The notes under the pieces are model-generated. The model had not been told where the DNA came from. It did no database searches and saw nothing but the letters and a program-made list of their open reading frames with translations. From Actinomycetes bacterium (GTDB lineage: Bacteria > Actinomycetota > Acidimicrobiia > Acidimicrobiales > Palsa-688), in NCBI GenBank assembly GCA_021808785.1, contig JAKBAX010000010.1, positions 1-33,509 of the forward strand: a DNA stretch of 33,509 nt, in the 5' to 3' direction. The translations under genes were made by a program, and so were the position numbers. Shown here in pieces: positions 17,093 to 25,954 of the stretch (within the stretch, counting starts at the first letter, position 1; every line of letters begins with the position of its first letter).

Positions 17093-18592
17093 CTACTTCG
17101 GCAGCTCGCCGATCAGCAGATGTTTTACTTCCTGAAAGGCCCGCACACCCTCGACACCGCGCTCGCGACCCAGGCCGCTCTGCTTGTAACCGCCGCTCGG
17201 GGCGTAGGCGCTGAACATGCCGGTGTTGACGTTGGCCGCTCCGGCCCGCATGCGACGGGCGATGGCGGTCGCCGCCGCCGTATCGGCGCCGTAGACCTGC
17301 GACGACAGGCCGTACACGCTGTCATTGGCGATGCGCACCGCGTCGTCGACATCGCGGTAGCCGATCACCCCGATCACCGGCCCGAATATCTCCTCCTGGG
17401 CGGCCGGGTTGGAGCTGTCCGGGAGATCGAGCACCGTCGGCTCGAAGTAGTAGCCCCTGTCCAGGCCGGCCGGTCGCCCACCGCCGCATACCACCTTGCC
17501 GCCGTGCTCCTCGGCCAGAGCCACGAAGCGCGCACAGCGGTCCCGCTGGGCGGCGCTGATAAGTGGCCCCATCATGGCGGTCGGTTCGCTCGGCGGGCCG
17601 ACCTCGATACCTGCGTAAGTAGCGGCGACCGCCTCGAGCACCTCGCTCTTGCTCTCCTCCGGGACCAGCATGCGGGTGGCTGCCACGCACGCCTGACCGG
17701 CGGTCATGGCGATCACCGCGGCCGCTCCGGGGCCGACCCGGTGGAGGGCGTCGGGCAGGTAGATCTGGGCCGACTTGCCGCCCAGCTCCAGGGCGACGCG
17801 CTTCACCGTCGTGGCCGCCTGAGCCAGGATCTGGCGGCCCACCGCGGTGGACCCGGTGAACGACACCATGTCCACCGCCGGGTCGGTCGTGAGCAGTTCG
17901 GCGCCGGCCGAACCGGCCTCGACCACCACACTCAGCACTCCGGGAGGCAGGCCGGCAGCCTCGGCGGCCGCGCCGAAGGCGAGCGACGATATCGGTGTCA
18001 GGGGGCTCGGCCTCAGGATGACGGAGTTTCCCGCCATCAGGGCCGGGATCAGCTTCTGGAAGCCCATGATGACCGGGGCGTTGTACGGCGTGATGGCGGC
18101 CACCACACCGATCGGCTCGTAACGGCGCACGCTCAGCGCCACCCGACCCCGCACCAGCTCGTCGACGGGCACCGGGTTGGACTCCTCCTGCGGGAGGCCC
18201 AGGTACAGGTCGATGGTGTTGCGGGAATAGGTGATACCGGCCGAGTACTGGGCCATCTCGGCGAACATCGAGGGCTGGCCCGCCTCCGCCACCATCGTGG
18301 CCACCCAGGCCCCGTGCACGGTCTCCAGGTAGTCCACGAAGGCATGCAGGATCTCCGCCCGGCGGCGAGCCGGGAGATCGGCCCACACACCCGCGTCGAA
18401 GGCGCGCCGGGCCTCGGCCACGGCCCGGGCGATCTGGTCGATCGGCGTCACCGACACATCGGTGACATGCGACTCGTCGGCCGGGTTCTCGACCGCCATC
18501 GACTCTTCCCCGTCCACCCACCGACCGGCCACGTAGGAGGCTCTCTGGGTGATCAGCTCTCCCCCGGCTTGGCTGGCGCCCGTCACATCCAT
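17093..18592 (-). CDS. Aldehyde dehydrogenase (NAD(P)+-dependent)
   Basis: ITPYNAPVIMGFQKLIPALMAGNSVILRPSPLTP, SFTGSTAVGRQI, ALELGGKSAQIY, GQACVAATRMLV (catalytic Cys), EEIFGPVIGVI. Confidence 0.95.
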   Translation of the reverse strand: MDVTGASQAGGELITQRASYVAGRWVDGEESMAVENPADESHVTDVSVTPIDQIARAVAEARRAFDAGVWADLPARRRAEILHAFVDYLETVHGAWVATMVAEAGQPSMFAEMAQYSAGITYSRNTIDLYLGLPQEESNPVPVDELVRGRVALSVRRYEPIGVVAAITPYNAPVIMGFQKLIPALMAGNSVILRPSPLTPISSLAFGAAAEAAGLPPGVLSVVVEAGSAGAELLTTDPAVDMVSFTGSTAVGRQILAQAATTVKRVALELGGKSAQIYLPDALHRVGPGAAAVIAMTAGQACVAATRMLVPEESKSEVLEAVAATYAGIEVGPPSEPTAMMGPLISAAQRDRCARFVALAEEHGGKVVCGGGRPAGLDRGYYFEPTVLDLPDSSNPAAQEEIFGPVIGVIGYRDVDDAVRIANDSVYGLSSQVYGADTAAATAIARRMRAGAANVNTGMFSAYAPSGGYKQSGLGRERGVEGVRAFQEVKHLLIGELPK

Positions 18593-18606
18593 CCCCCACT
18601 GTCACG

Positions 18607-18623
18607 GTAGATCATCGTTCTAC
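18607..18623. promoter_or_regulatory. Inverted repeat GTAGA-tcatcgt-TCTAC in the divergent promoter region
   Basis: Perfect 5-bp arms with 7-bp spacer between ALDH (start 18592, minus) and the fused CoA-transferase gene (plus). Confidence 0.35.
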
Positions 18624-18685
18624 ATTTCCAGAGTATGTACTATCCGTCAAGCTGTCGTGGACGCGATCGGAGAGGAGCTTCGGGA

Positions 18686-21013
18686 TTGACGACCGCTTCA
18701 CCGGTTCCCGGCGCCCTCGCCGGGTGGCGGGTTCTCGAGTTGGCCGAGGGCCCGGCCGCCGCGTTCTGTGGCCGGGTACTGGCCGATCTGGGCGCGGAGG
18801 TCCTCACCGTGGAGCCCGTCGGAGGGTCCCCGCGGCGGGTCGACCGATCGGAGCCCGGCCGCGGCGATCCGACGTTCGCGTACCTCCACGCCGGCAAAGG
18901 AAGCGTCTGCGTACCCGGCGGCCCGACCGGCGCCGACGACGAGGGCATCATCGAGAAGCTGGCCGGGCTGGCTGACGTGATCGTCAGCGACCTCGATCCG
19001 GCCCGGCTGCGGGAGCTCCTCGGGCCCTCCCCGGCGGGCGCGGCCGTCTGCGTGCGGCCGTTCGGGGGAACGGGACCGAGGGCCGACCAGCCGGCCACCC
19101 ACCTGACCATCTTCCACTCCTCCGGCGAGAGCTCCACCCTGCCGAGCGGGCCGGGATGGGAGATGTTCCCGGACCGGGCCCCGATCCAGCTGGGCAGCGA
19201 CATCGGCTGGTACGACGCCGGCTGGAACGCCGCACTGGTGTCGATGGCCGTCCTCGTGGACCGGCTCCACGGCCGGGTTGGGCAGCAGGCCGACCTCTCG
19301 GTGCAGGAGTGCATCATCTCCTCCAATCGGACCCGCCTCAACCGGTTCCACAACGAGGGGGTATGTGTAGGTCGGGAGAGAGGCCGGTACGGGATCCTGG
19401 GGATGCTGCGCTGCCGGGACGGTTGGGTGCAGGCGGTCGGGATGCGCGACGAACATTGGGATGCCCTCGTGGCCGCGCCTGGGAGCGAGAGCTTCCGCGC
19501 CGCCGGCTTCGCCGATGCGGCCACGCGGTCGGCCGATCAGGAAGGCCTCGGGCGAACCCTCCACGAGTGGTGCTCGGGTCGACCGAAGGCGGAGGTGGCG
19601 GCCCAGCTCTCGGGGCTCGGTGTGCCGGCCGGGATTTTCGCCGACCCGGGCGATCTCCTCCGCAGCGACCAGCTGGCCCACCGCCGCTTCTTCTCCTCCG
19701 TCAACAGCGGCGATGGGCATCTGGTGACGTTGCCGGGGGCGCCCTACCGCCTGTCACGCACCCCGGCCCGGACCGGCGCGGTTCCCGCCGCCGGATCGCA
19801 CACCTCTTTCTCCGAGCGATCCGAGGCGCCGAGCGCACCGGTTGCCGGCACCCGGTATCTGGAAGGGATAAGGGTCCTGGACTTCACCTGGGCTGCGGCC
19901 GGTCCCTACGCCACGCTCCTGCTCGGGTTCCTCGGTGCCGACGTGGTCAAAGTGGAGTCGCCCAACCGGCTGGACCCCGCTCGATCCGGTTTCATCGCCC
20001 GCTACGACGGGGTGGACCGGTCCCCCATCTTCAACGAGATCAATCTCAACAAGGCCTCCGTGCAAGCCGACCTCAAGGACCCGGCGGCTCTAGCTGCCAT
20101 ACGGGCCCAGCTCGGCTCGTTCGACGTGGTCGTGGACAACTTTCGCCCTGGGGTCATGGATCGACTCGGTCTGGGCCCGGCCGACCTCCTGGCTTCGCAC
20201 CCCCACCTGGTCGTGGCATCCTCGTCGGCCAACGGGGCCACCGGTCCCGAGGCCAAGGGTGGCGGCCTGGCCAGCATCTTCGCCGCTAGCGGTGGTCTGA
20301 GCGGGCAGACCGGCTATCCCGACGGGCCTCCGACGGAGGTGGGCGATCCGATGGACTACCGCAGCGGAACCGCCCTGGCCGCGGCGATCGTCGCCGCCCT
20401 GCTACACAGGAGCATGACGGGGGAAGGTCAGCACGTCGATGTGTCCTCCCGGGAGGTGACCATCGCCAGTTCCCCGGCCGCGGTGTTGGCCCATGGGGCC
20501 GGCGAGTCCCCCGAGCCGCGACTGGGCAACCGCGACCGGTCCATGTCTCCCCATGACGTGTACCCCTGCCTCGAAGCCGGTTGGGTAGCGGTGAGTGTGC
20601 GCCACGCTGCGGACTGGGTCGGCCTGTGCCGGATACTCGAGCGTCCGGAATGGGGGGACCCGATGACCGAGGTATCGGCCCGGGCGGCGCGGCGCGAGGA
20701 GATCGACGCCGCCATCTCCGAGTGGTCGGCCGGCCTCACGGCCCACGAGGCCGCCGGCCGCCTGATCGCCGCGGGGATACCGGCGGCGCCGGTGATGTCA
20801 TTCGCCGACGTGGCCCAAGACGCACATCTGGAGGCCCGGCACGCGTTCGTCGACATCGAGCACGCGGTCCTCGGCTCCCAGCGGGTCATGGGGGCCCCGT
20901 GGCATCTGTCAGATGGACCGCAGGAGGTGCGCCGGGCCGCCCCGCTGCTGGGCGCCGACACGGCCGCCCTCCTGGGGCCGGCGTCGAGTGGCCTGAGCCC
21001 GGCGTCGAGTTGA
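18686..21013 (+). CDS. Fused tandem-domain CaiB/BaiF family III CoA-transferase
   Basis: Two complete-looking domains: LAGWRVLELAEGPAAAFCGRVLADLGAEVLTVEP...GQQADLSVQE and YLEGIRVLDFTWAAAGPYATLLLGFLGADVVKVESP...GQHVDVSSRE. TTG start at 18686 inferred (the ORF also permits ATG 18635). Confidence 0.9.
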   Translation: MTTASPVPGALAGWRVLELAEGPAAAFCGRVLADLGAEVLTVEPVGGSPRRVDRSEPGRGDPTFAYLHAGKGSVCVPGGPTGADDEGIIEKLAGLADVIVSDLDPARLRELLGPSPAGAAVCVRPFGGTGPRADQPATHLTIFHSSGESSTLPSGPGWEMFPDRAPIQLGSDIGWYDAGWNAALVSMAVLVDRLHGRVGQQADLSVQECIISSNRTRLNRFHNEGVCVGRERGRYGILGMLRCRDGWVQAVGMRDEHWDALVAAPGSESFRAAGFADAATRSADQEGLGRTLHEWCSGRPKAEVAAQLSGLGVPAGIFADPGDLLRSDQLAHRRFFSSVNSGDGHLVTLPGAPYRLSRTPARTGAVPAAGSHTSFSERSEAPSAPVAGTRYLEGIRVLDFTWAAAGPYATLLLGFLGADVVKVESPNRLDPARSGFIARYDGVDRSPIFNEINLNKASVQADLKDPAALAAIRAQLGSFDVVVDNFRPGVMDRLGLGPADLLASHPHLVVASSSANGATGPEAKGGGLASIFAASGGLSGQTGYPDGPPTEVGDPMDYRSGTALAAAIVAALLHRSMTGEGQHVDVSSREVTIASSPAAVLAHGAGESPEPRLGNRDRSMSPHDVYPCLEAGWVAVSVRHAADWVGLCRILERPEWGDPMTEVSARAARREEIDAAISEWSAGLTAHEAAGRLIAAGIPAAPVMSFADVAQDAHLEARHAFVDIEHAVLGSQRVMGAPWHLSDGPQEVRRAAPLLGADTAALLGPASSGLSPASS

Positions 21014-21046
21014 AGAGCCGCAAGAGGGAGTCGGAAGGGTGAGAAC

Positions 21047-21985
21047 ATGAGCGGGATCAGCGGGAGGCTTTCGATCGGGTTCGTGGCCGCCGGGGACCTG
21101 GCCCGCGCCGCGGCCCTGGAGCAACTGCCGATCGATTCGCTGTGGACCGGCGGCCACGTGGCCTCGCGCAACCCGTCCACCGAAGCACTGGTGAGCCTGT
21201 GCCGGCTCTCGGCTGTGACTTCGAGGGTGAAGGTCGGCACCTCGATCCTGTTGCTGCCTCTGTACCCGCCCGCCATCGTCGCCAAGCAGATAGCCGACCT
21301 GGACCGGGCCACCTCCGGCCGCGTCGTTCTCGGAGTGGGCATCGGCGGCGAATACCCCCAGGAGTTCCGGGCCTGCGGGGTACCCATTACCGAGAGGGGG
21401 CGACGTACCGACGAGGCCATCCAACTCATTCGCCGCCTCTGGAGCGCGGACGAGATCACCCACGAGGGTCCCTTCTTTCCCATGCAGGACGTCCGGATCC
21501 ATCCGGCCCCGGCCCAGGCCGGCGGTCCCCCGATCGTGGTCGCCGGGCGCAAAGCTCCGGCCATGCGGCGGGCCGCCCAGCTGGGCGACGGCTGGATGCC
21601 CTACCTGTACTCACCGCGGCGCTACCGCGATTCGGTCGCCACGATCACGGCCCACGCGGCGGAGGCCGGTCGGGACCTGTCCCGGTTCGAATGGTACGCA
21701 TGGGTGTTCGTCAACGTCGATGCCGATTCGAGGCGGGCCAAGGAGCAGGCCGCGGCCACCATGGGCGGGAACTACAACCAGGACTTCAAACCGATGATCG
21801 ACAGCGTGGCCGCGGCCGGATCGGTACCAGAGGTGACGGACCGCCTCGAGGAGTTCGTGGATGCCGGGGCCCGCCATTTCATCTTCATGCCGGCGACTGG
21901 CGGTGAGGACCCCGATCCGGTCATCCATCGGCTGCTGGAGGACGTCCTGCCCGCCGTCCAGACCCACGCCGCTGGAGCCCCCTGA
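21047..21985 (+). CDS. LLM-class (luciferase-like) oxidoreductase, probably F420-dependent
   Basis: LSIGFVAAGDLARAAALEQLPIDSLWTGGH, RVKVGTSILLLPLYPPAIVAKQIADLDRATSGRVVLGVGIGGEYPQEFRACGV, PPIVVAGRKAPAMRRAAQLGDGWMPY. Confidence 0.93.
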   Translation: MSGISGRLSIGFVAAGDLARAAALEQLPIDSLWTGGHVASRNPSTEALVSLCRLSAVTSRVKVGTSILLLPLYPPAIVAKQIADLDRATSGRVVLGVGIGGEYPQEFRACGVPITERGRRTDEAIQLIRRLWSADEITHEGPFFPMQDVRIHPAPAQAGGPPIVVAGRKAPAMRRAAQLGDGWMPYLYSPRRYRDSVATITAHAAEAGRDLSRFEWYAWVFVNVDADSRRAKEQAAATMGGNYNQDFKPMIDSVAAAGSVPEVTDRLEEFVDAGARHFIFMPATGGEDPDPVIHRLLEDVLPAVQTHAAGAP

Positions 21986-21989
21986 CCGG

Positions 21990-24428
21990 ATGCGCCAAGC
22001 CCTGAGTGACATTTCCGTCGTGGAGGTCGGCCACGGCGTAGCCACCGGATGGTGCGGCAAGGTGTTCGCCGATCTGGGCGCGGACGTGGTCAAGGTGGAA
22101 CCCCCCTCCGGCGACCCGCTGCGGACCGACCCGGGCGCATTCGCCCACCTCCACACCAACAAGCGCAGTTGCCCGCTTCCCACCGGCGGCCGCGAAGACC
22201 TGATCGAGCTGATCTCCGGGGCGGACCTGGTGATCGAAGCCCCGGGACGCGGCGGCTTGAGCGACTGGGGCGTCGACCGGGGCGCCCTCATCCGCAACCG
22301 CCCGGCGCAGGTCGTGACGGCTATCACCGGCTTCGGGCTGACGGGCCCCTATCGCGACTACCGCTGGTCCGACCTGGTGGCCCAGGCCTTCGCCGGGACC
22401 CTGGTCGTCGACGAGAAGGGTCCGGTCCGGTTGCCCTTGTCGGTGTGCGAGTGCAGCGTCGGGCACACCGCCGCCTTCGGCGGTCTGGCCGCCGTCCTGC
22501 GAGCCCGGGCCACCGGCATCGGAGCGGTGGTCGACTGCGCCGCGGTGGAGGCGGTGGCCGCCAACCCGATGCGGATGGGCCGCCACCTCGGCTGGGAGTA
22601 CCGCGGGCGGGTCGATCTCGAGCAGCAGCGGGTGGACAGCTCGTCCACTCTGCTCCCGCTTGGCACGTTCCCGTGTGCCGACGGGTACGTCGCCATGATG
22701 ATGACGCCCCAGCAGTTGGGCGAGATGCTCTCAGTGCTGGACAGCGATGAGCTCAGGGCCTTCTTCGCCCAGCCCGATGCCTTCTCCCGGCCCGACGCCA
22801 AGGAGGTCCTGGACGGCGTCCTCTACGCCTGGTTGCTGCCCCGGACCCGACAGGAGATCACCGACACCGCCCAGGCCGCGGGCTGGCCGGTGGCCCCCGT
22901 GCACGTCCCCGCCGAGCTGCTCGGCGCGGACCATCTCCACCAGCGCGGCTTTTGGACCCACGTGGCCGACGAGGGGCAAGGCCACCTGCTGTTGCCCGGA
23001 CCTCCGTACCGCTTCAGCGAAGGAGGCTGGAAGCTCCGACGTGGTGCGCCGCGCCTCGGCCAGGGAGACTCGCCGACCGGGTTTGCCGGCGGGTTGCAGG
23101 AGCCGGCGCCCGCCTTCGTGTCGACCGACCCCGACGCTCCTCCGCTGACCGGTATCCGGGTGCTGGACCTGACCACCGTCTGGTCCGGCCCTCTCTTCAC
23201 CATGCACTTGGCCGACCTGGGCGCCGAGGTGATCAGACTCGAGAGCCCCCGGGTGTTCCCGCCGACGACCAAAGGCTACCTACCCCGCCCGGATCCGCAG
23301 ATGCTCCTGAGCGTGGTCGTCGGCGGCTACGGTCCCCGCCAGGGAGATCGGCCCGACCGACCGTACAACCGTCACTCGATGAACAACTCGGTCTCTCGTG
23401 GCAAGCGGTCCTGCAGCATGGACGTCCGTGACCCGGAGCAGCGGGAGCTGTTCTTCCGGCTGGTGGCCCAGTCGGACGTGTTCGTCGAGAACCTCAAGGC
23501 CACGACCCTGCACCAGATGGGCATTCACGAATCGGAACTGCTGGAGGCCAACCCCCGTCTGGTCGTGGTCCGCATCCCTCCGGCCGGCCTCACCGGAGAC
23601 TGGGCCCACTACACCGGGTTCGGCGGGCAGTTCGACGGCCTCACCGGTTTCGCGTCGATGTGCGGCCACCGCAACACCGAATTGATGGAGACCCCTTCGA
23701 CCCAGCACATGGACAGTGCCACAGGTCCGGCCGCCACGTTCGCTCTGTTGGCCGCCCTCCACTACCGGGCCGCCACCGGCCGGGGCCAGGTGCTCGAGTT
23801 CGCCCAGATGGAGAATGTGCTGGCCCAGATGGGCGACATGTTCACCGACCTGCAACTGGGTAGGGCGCCCGAGCGCCTCGGCAACCGCGACCGCCACCTT
23901 GCGCCGCAAGGTCTGTACCCATGTTCGGACGGCCGCCTGCTCGCCCTCACGGTGATCGACCAGGCCGGTTGGATCGGTCTCTGCTCAGTCATGGACCGGC
24001 CGGACCTGGCCGACGATCCCCGCCTGTCGAGCGCGTCCGGGCGCCATGCTGCTCACGACGAGCTGGACCGGGCCATCTCGGCGTGGTCGTCCACCGTCAC
24101 CGCTGGCGCCGCCTTTCGAGCTCTGCAGGAGGTCGGGGTGGCGGCCGCCCCCCATCTCGACGAAGCCGCCTTCGCAGCCGACCCCCAGGTGATGGCCCGC
24201 GAGTGGATCCGGCCGCTCACCAGTCTCGATGTCGGCCCGTTTCCCCATCTGGGCCAGGCCGTGCGTGGCATTCCCCTGGCGTGGGAACGCGGTGCCCCGG
24301 TGCTCGGGCAGGACAACGAGTACGTATACCGGAGTCTGCTCGGCCTAAGCGTCCGGGAATACGAACTCCTGGTCGGACGTGGCGCCATCACCGAGAACTA
24401 CCTGGACGCCGAAGGCAATCCGTACTGA
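21990..24428 (+). CDS. Fused tandem-domain CaiB/BaiF family III CoA-transferase (second copy)
   Basis: Domain 1 LSDISVVEVGHGVATGWCGKVFADLGADVVKVEPPSGDP...GIGAVVDCAAVEA; domain 2 LTGIRVLDLTTVWSGPLFTMHLADLGAEVIRLESP...GRGQVLEFAQMENV. ATG at 21990. Confidence 0.92.
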   Translation: MRQALSDISVVEVGHGVATGWCGKVFADLGADVVKVEPPSGDPLRTDPGAFAHLHTNKRSCPLPTGGREDLIELISGADLVIEAPGRGGLSDWGVDRGALIRNRPAQVVTAITGFGLTGPYRDYRWSDLVAQAFAGTLVVDEKGPVRLPLSVCECSVGHTAAFGGLAAVLRARATGIGAVVDCAAVEAVAANPMRMGRHLGWEYRGRVDLEQQRVDSSSTLLPLGTFPCADGYVAMMMTPQQLGEMLSVLDSDELRAFFAQPDAFSRPDAKEVLDGVLYAWLLPRTRQEITDTAQAAGWPVAPVHVPAELLGADHLHQRGFWTHVADEGQGHLLLPGPPYRFSEGGWKLRRGAPRLGQGDSPTGFAGGLQEPAPAFVSTDPDAPPLTGIRVLDLTTVWSGPLFTMHLADLGAEVIRLESPRVFPPTTKGYLPRPDPQMLLSVVVGGYGPRQGDRPDRPYNRHSMNNSVSRGKRSCSMDVRDPEQRELFFRLVAQSDVFVENLKATTLHQMGIHESELLEANPRLVVVRIPPAGLTGDWAHYTGFGGQFDGLTGFASMCGHRNTELMETPSTQHMDSATGPAATFALLAALHYRAATGRGQVLEFAQMENVLAQMGDMFTDLQLGRAPERLGNRDRHLAPQGLYPCSDGRLLALTVIDQAGWIGLCSVMDRPDLADDPRLSSASGRHAAHDELDRAISAWSSTVTAGAAFRALQEVGVAAAPHLDEAAFAADPQVMAREWIRPLTSLDVGPFPHLGQAVRGIPLAWERGAPVLGQDNEYVYRSLLGLSVREYELLVGRGAITENYLDAEGNPY

Positions 24429-24517
24429 GTCCCGAAGGACAGTAGGTAGAATGTCATTGTGGAAGATCTCGATACGTGGTAGTTTCCGGCGTCAAACGCA
24501 ACCGGGGGTAGCTCCTG

Positions 24518-25765
24518 ATGGGTCTGAAACGGCTTCTCGTCGTCGCCGCGACTCTCGCGCTTATAGGCGCAGGATGCAGCAGCTCGAACAAGAAACCGAC
24601 AGGATCACCGACGACGACCGGCGGCCAGGCACCTACCGCTACTGCATACACGATCGGCCTGCTGACGGACCTCACGGGGCTGGCTTCCAGCGCTGAGTCG
24701 AGCACCCCGAATGGTGTCAAGGCGGGCGTCGGGCTGGCGAACGCCAGCGGCTACAACATCAAATACATAGTTGCTGACGCCCAGTCTTCCCCCGGCGGCG
24801 CCCTCTCTGCCGCCCAGAAGCTCGTGGAGCAGGACCATGTGTTCGCGGTGATCGCCGTATCAGGTCTGACGTTCGCCGCTGCGAGCTACCTCACCAGCCA
24901 CGACATCCCGGTGATCGGAGCCAATACCGACGGAACCGAGTGGATCACGGCACCAAACATGTTCTCCGTGTTCGGCACGGGCGATTATCACAAGGTCAGC
25001 ACCACGGCAGGGGCCATCTTCAAACTGCTCGGCGCCACCAACATCGCGTCCCTCGGTTACAGCATCGTGCCCAGCGCCAAGCTGTCGGCGGAAGGCTCAG
25101 CCGCGTCGGTGGAGGCCGCCGGTCTCAAGGTCGGATATCTGAACCCCAACTTCCCGTTCGGTGGCACGAACGTGGGACCGACCGTCATCGCCATGAAGAA
25201 CGCCAAAGTCGACGGCTTCACCGGGTCGGTAGAGGAGAACACCAGTTTCGCCATCGCCGAGGGGATGCGCCAAGCCGGGGCCCCCCTGAAGGTAGCCCTC
25301 TTCTCCGTCGGGTACGGAGGTGATCTGTACTCCGCCGGCCCGGGCGCGGAGCAGGCTGCTCAGAACGGCTATTTCTCCGTCAGCTACGAGCCGGTCGAGA
25401 TGCATACGGCCGCCACCGAACGGCTACAGAAGGCCCTCGCGACCTACGCCGGCATCACCCAGGACCCCACCCTCAATGAGTACATCGGTTACGCATCGGT
25501 GAACGCTTTTACCAAGGGACTGCAGGCGGCCGGGCCCAATCCGACCCAGGCCACGTTCATCAAGGCCATGCTCAGCATCCGGTCATACAACGCGGATGGT
25601 CTGTTCGGCTCTCACAGCGTCGGGTTCGCCCTGGACCAGCGGGGCATCGTGGGCGGCGCCGACAACTGCATCTGGTTGGCCCGCTTCGCCGGTACGACAT
25701 TCCACCTGGTCCAGGGGGCCGAGCCGATCTGCGGGACCAATATCCCGGGCAAGACCGTGTCCTGA
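24518..25765 (+). CDS. ABC transporter solute-binding lipoprotein (branched-chain amino acid / LivJ-like type)
   Basis: Signal peptide with lipobox MGLKRLLVVAATLALIGAGCSSS; YTIGLLTDLTGLASSAE...GVKAGVGLAN, AAQKLVEQDHVFAVIAVSG, IPVIGANTDGTEW. Confidence 0.9.
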   Translation: MGLKRLLVVAATLALIGAGCSSSNKKPTGSPTTTGGQAPTATAYTIGLLTDLTGLASSAESSTPNGVKAGVGLANASGYNIKYIVADAQSSPGGALSAAQKLVEQDHVFAVIAVSGLTFAAASYLTSHDIPVIGANTDGTEWITAPNMFSVFGTGDYHKVSTTAGAIFKLLGATNIASLGYSIVPSAKLSAEGSAASVEAAGLKVGYLNPNFPFGGTNVGPTVIAMKNAKVDGFTGSVEENTSFAIAEGMRQAGAPLKVALFSVGYGGDLYSAGPGAEQAAQNGYFSVSYEPVEMHTAATERLQKALATYAGITQDPTLNEYIGYASVNAFTKGLQAAGPNPTQATFIKAMLSIRSYNADGLFGSHSVGFALDQRGIVGGADNCIWLARFAGTTFHLVQGAEPICGTNIPGKTVS

Positions 25766-25954
25766 ATCGGCAGCGGTATACCCCTCCTGCCGAAGTGGCG
25801 GACTCAGAATCTGTCTTGAAGAGTCGAGGCGAGGAGATGGCGGCCATTGGTCAGACATTTAAAGGGAGACAGATAACACGAGATATGAGTCGAATGGCCG
25901 CTGTCTCCTCTCCAATCTCCTTCTTCACGACAGCTTCTCAGGCCCATAAGCAGG

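Noticed and set aside
16937-18610. 557-aa plus-strand ORF opposite ALDH
   Set aside because: Antisense shadow of a clear aldehyde dehydrogenase; no domain motif.
25788-25835. tRNA-like stretch (GCCGAAGTGGC...GCGGA-CTCAGAA-TCTGT, CAG anticodon-like loop)
   Set aside because: The anticodon-arm-like pairing depends on two G-U pairs, and no T-arm (GTTCRA) or acceptor stem was found; probably coincidence in the 3' UTR.
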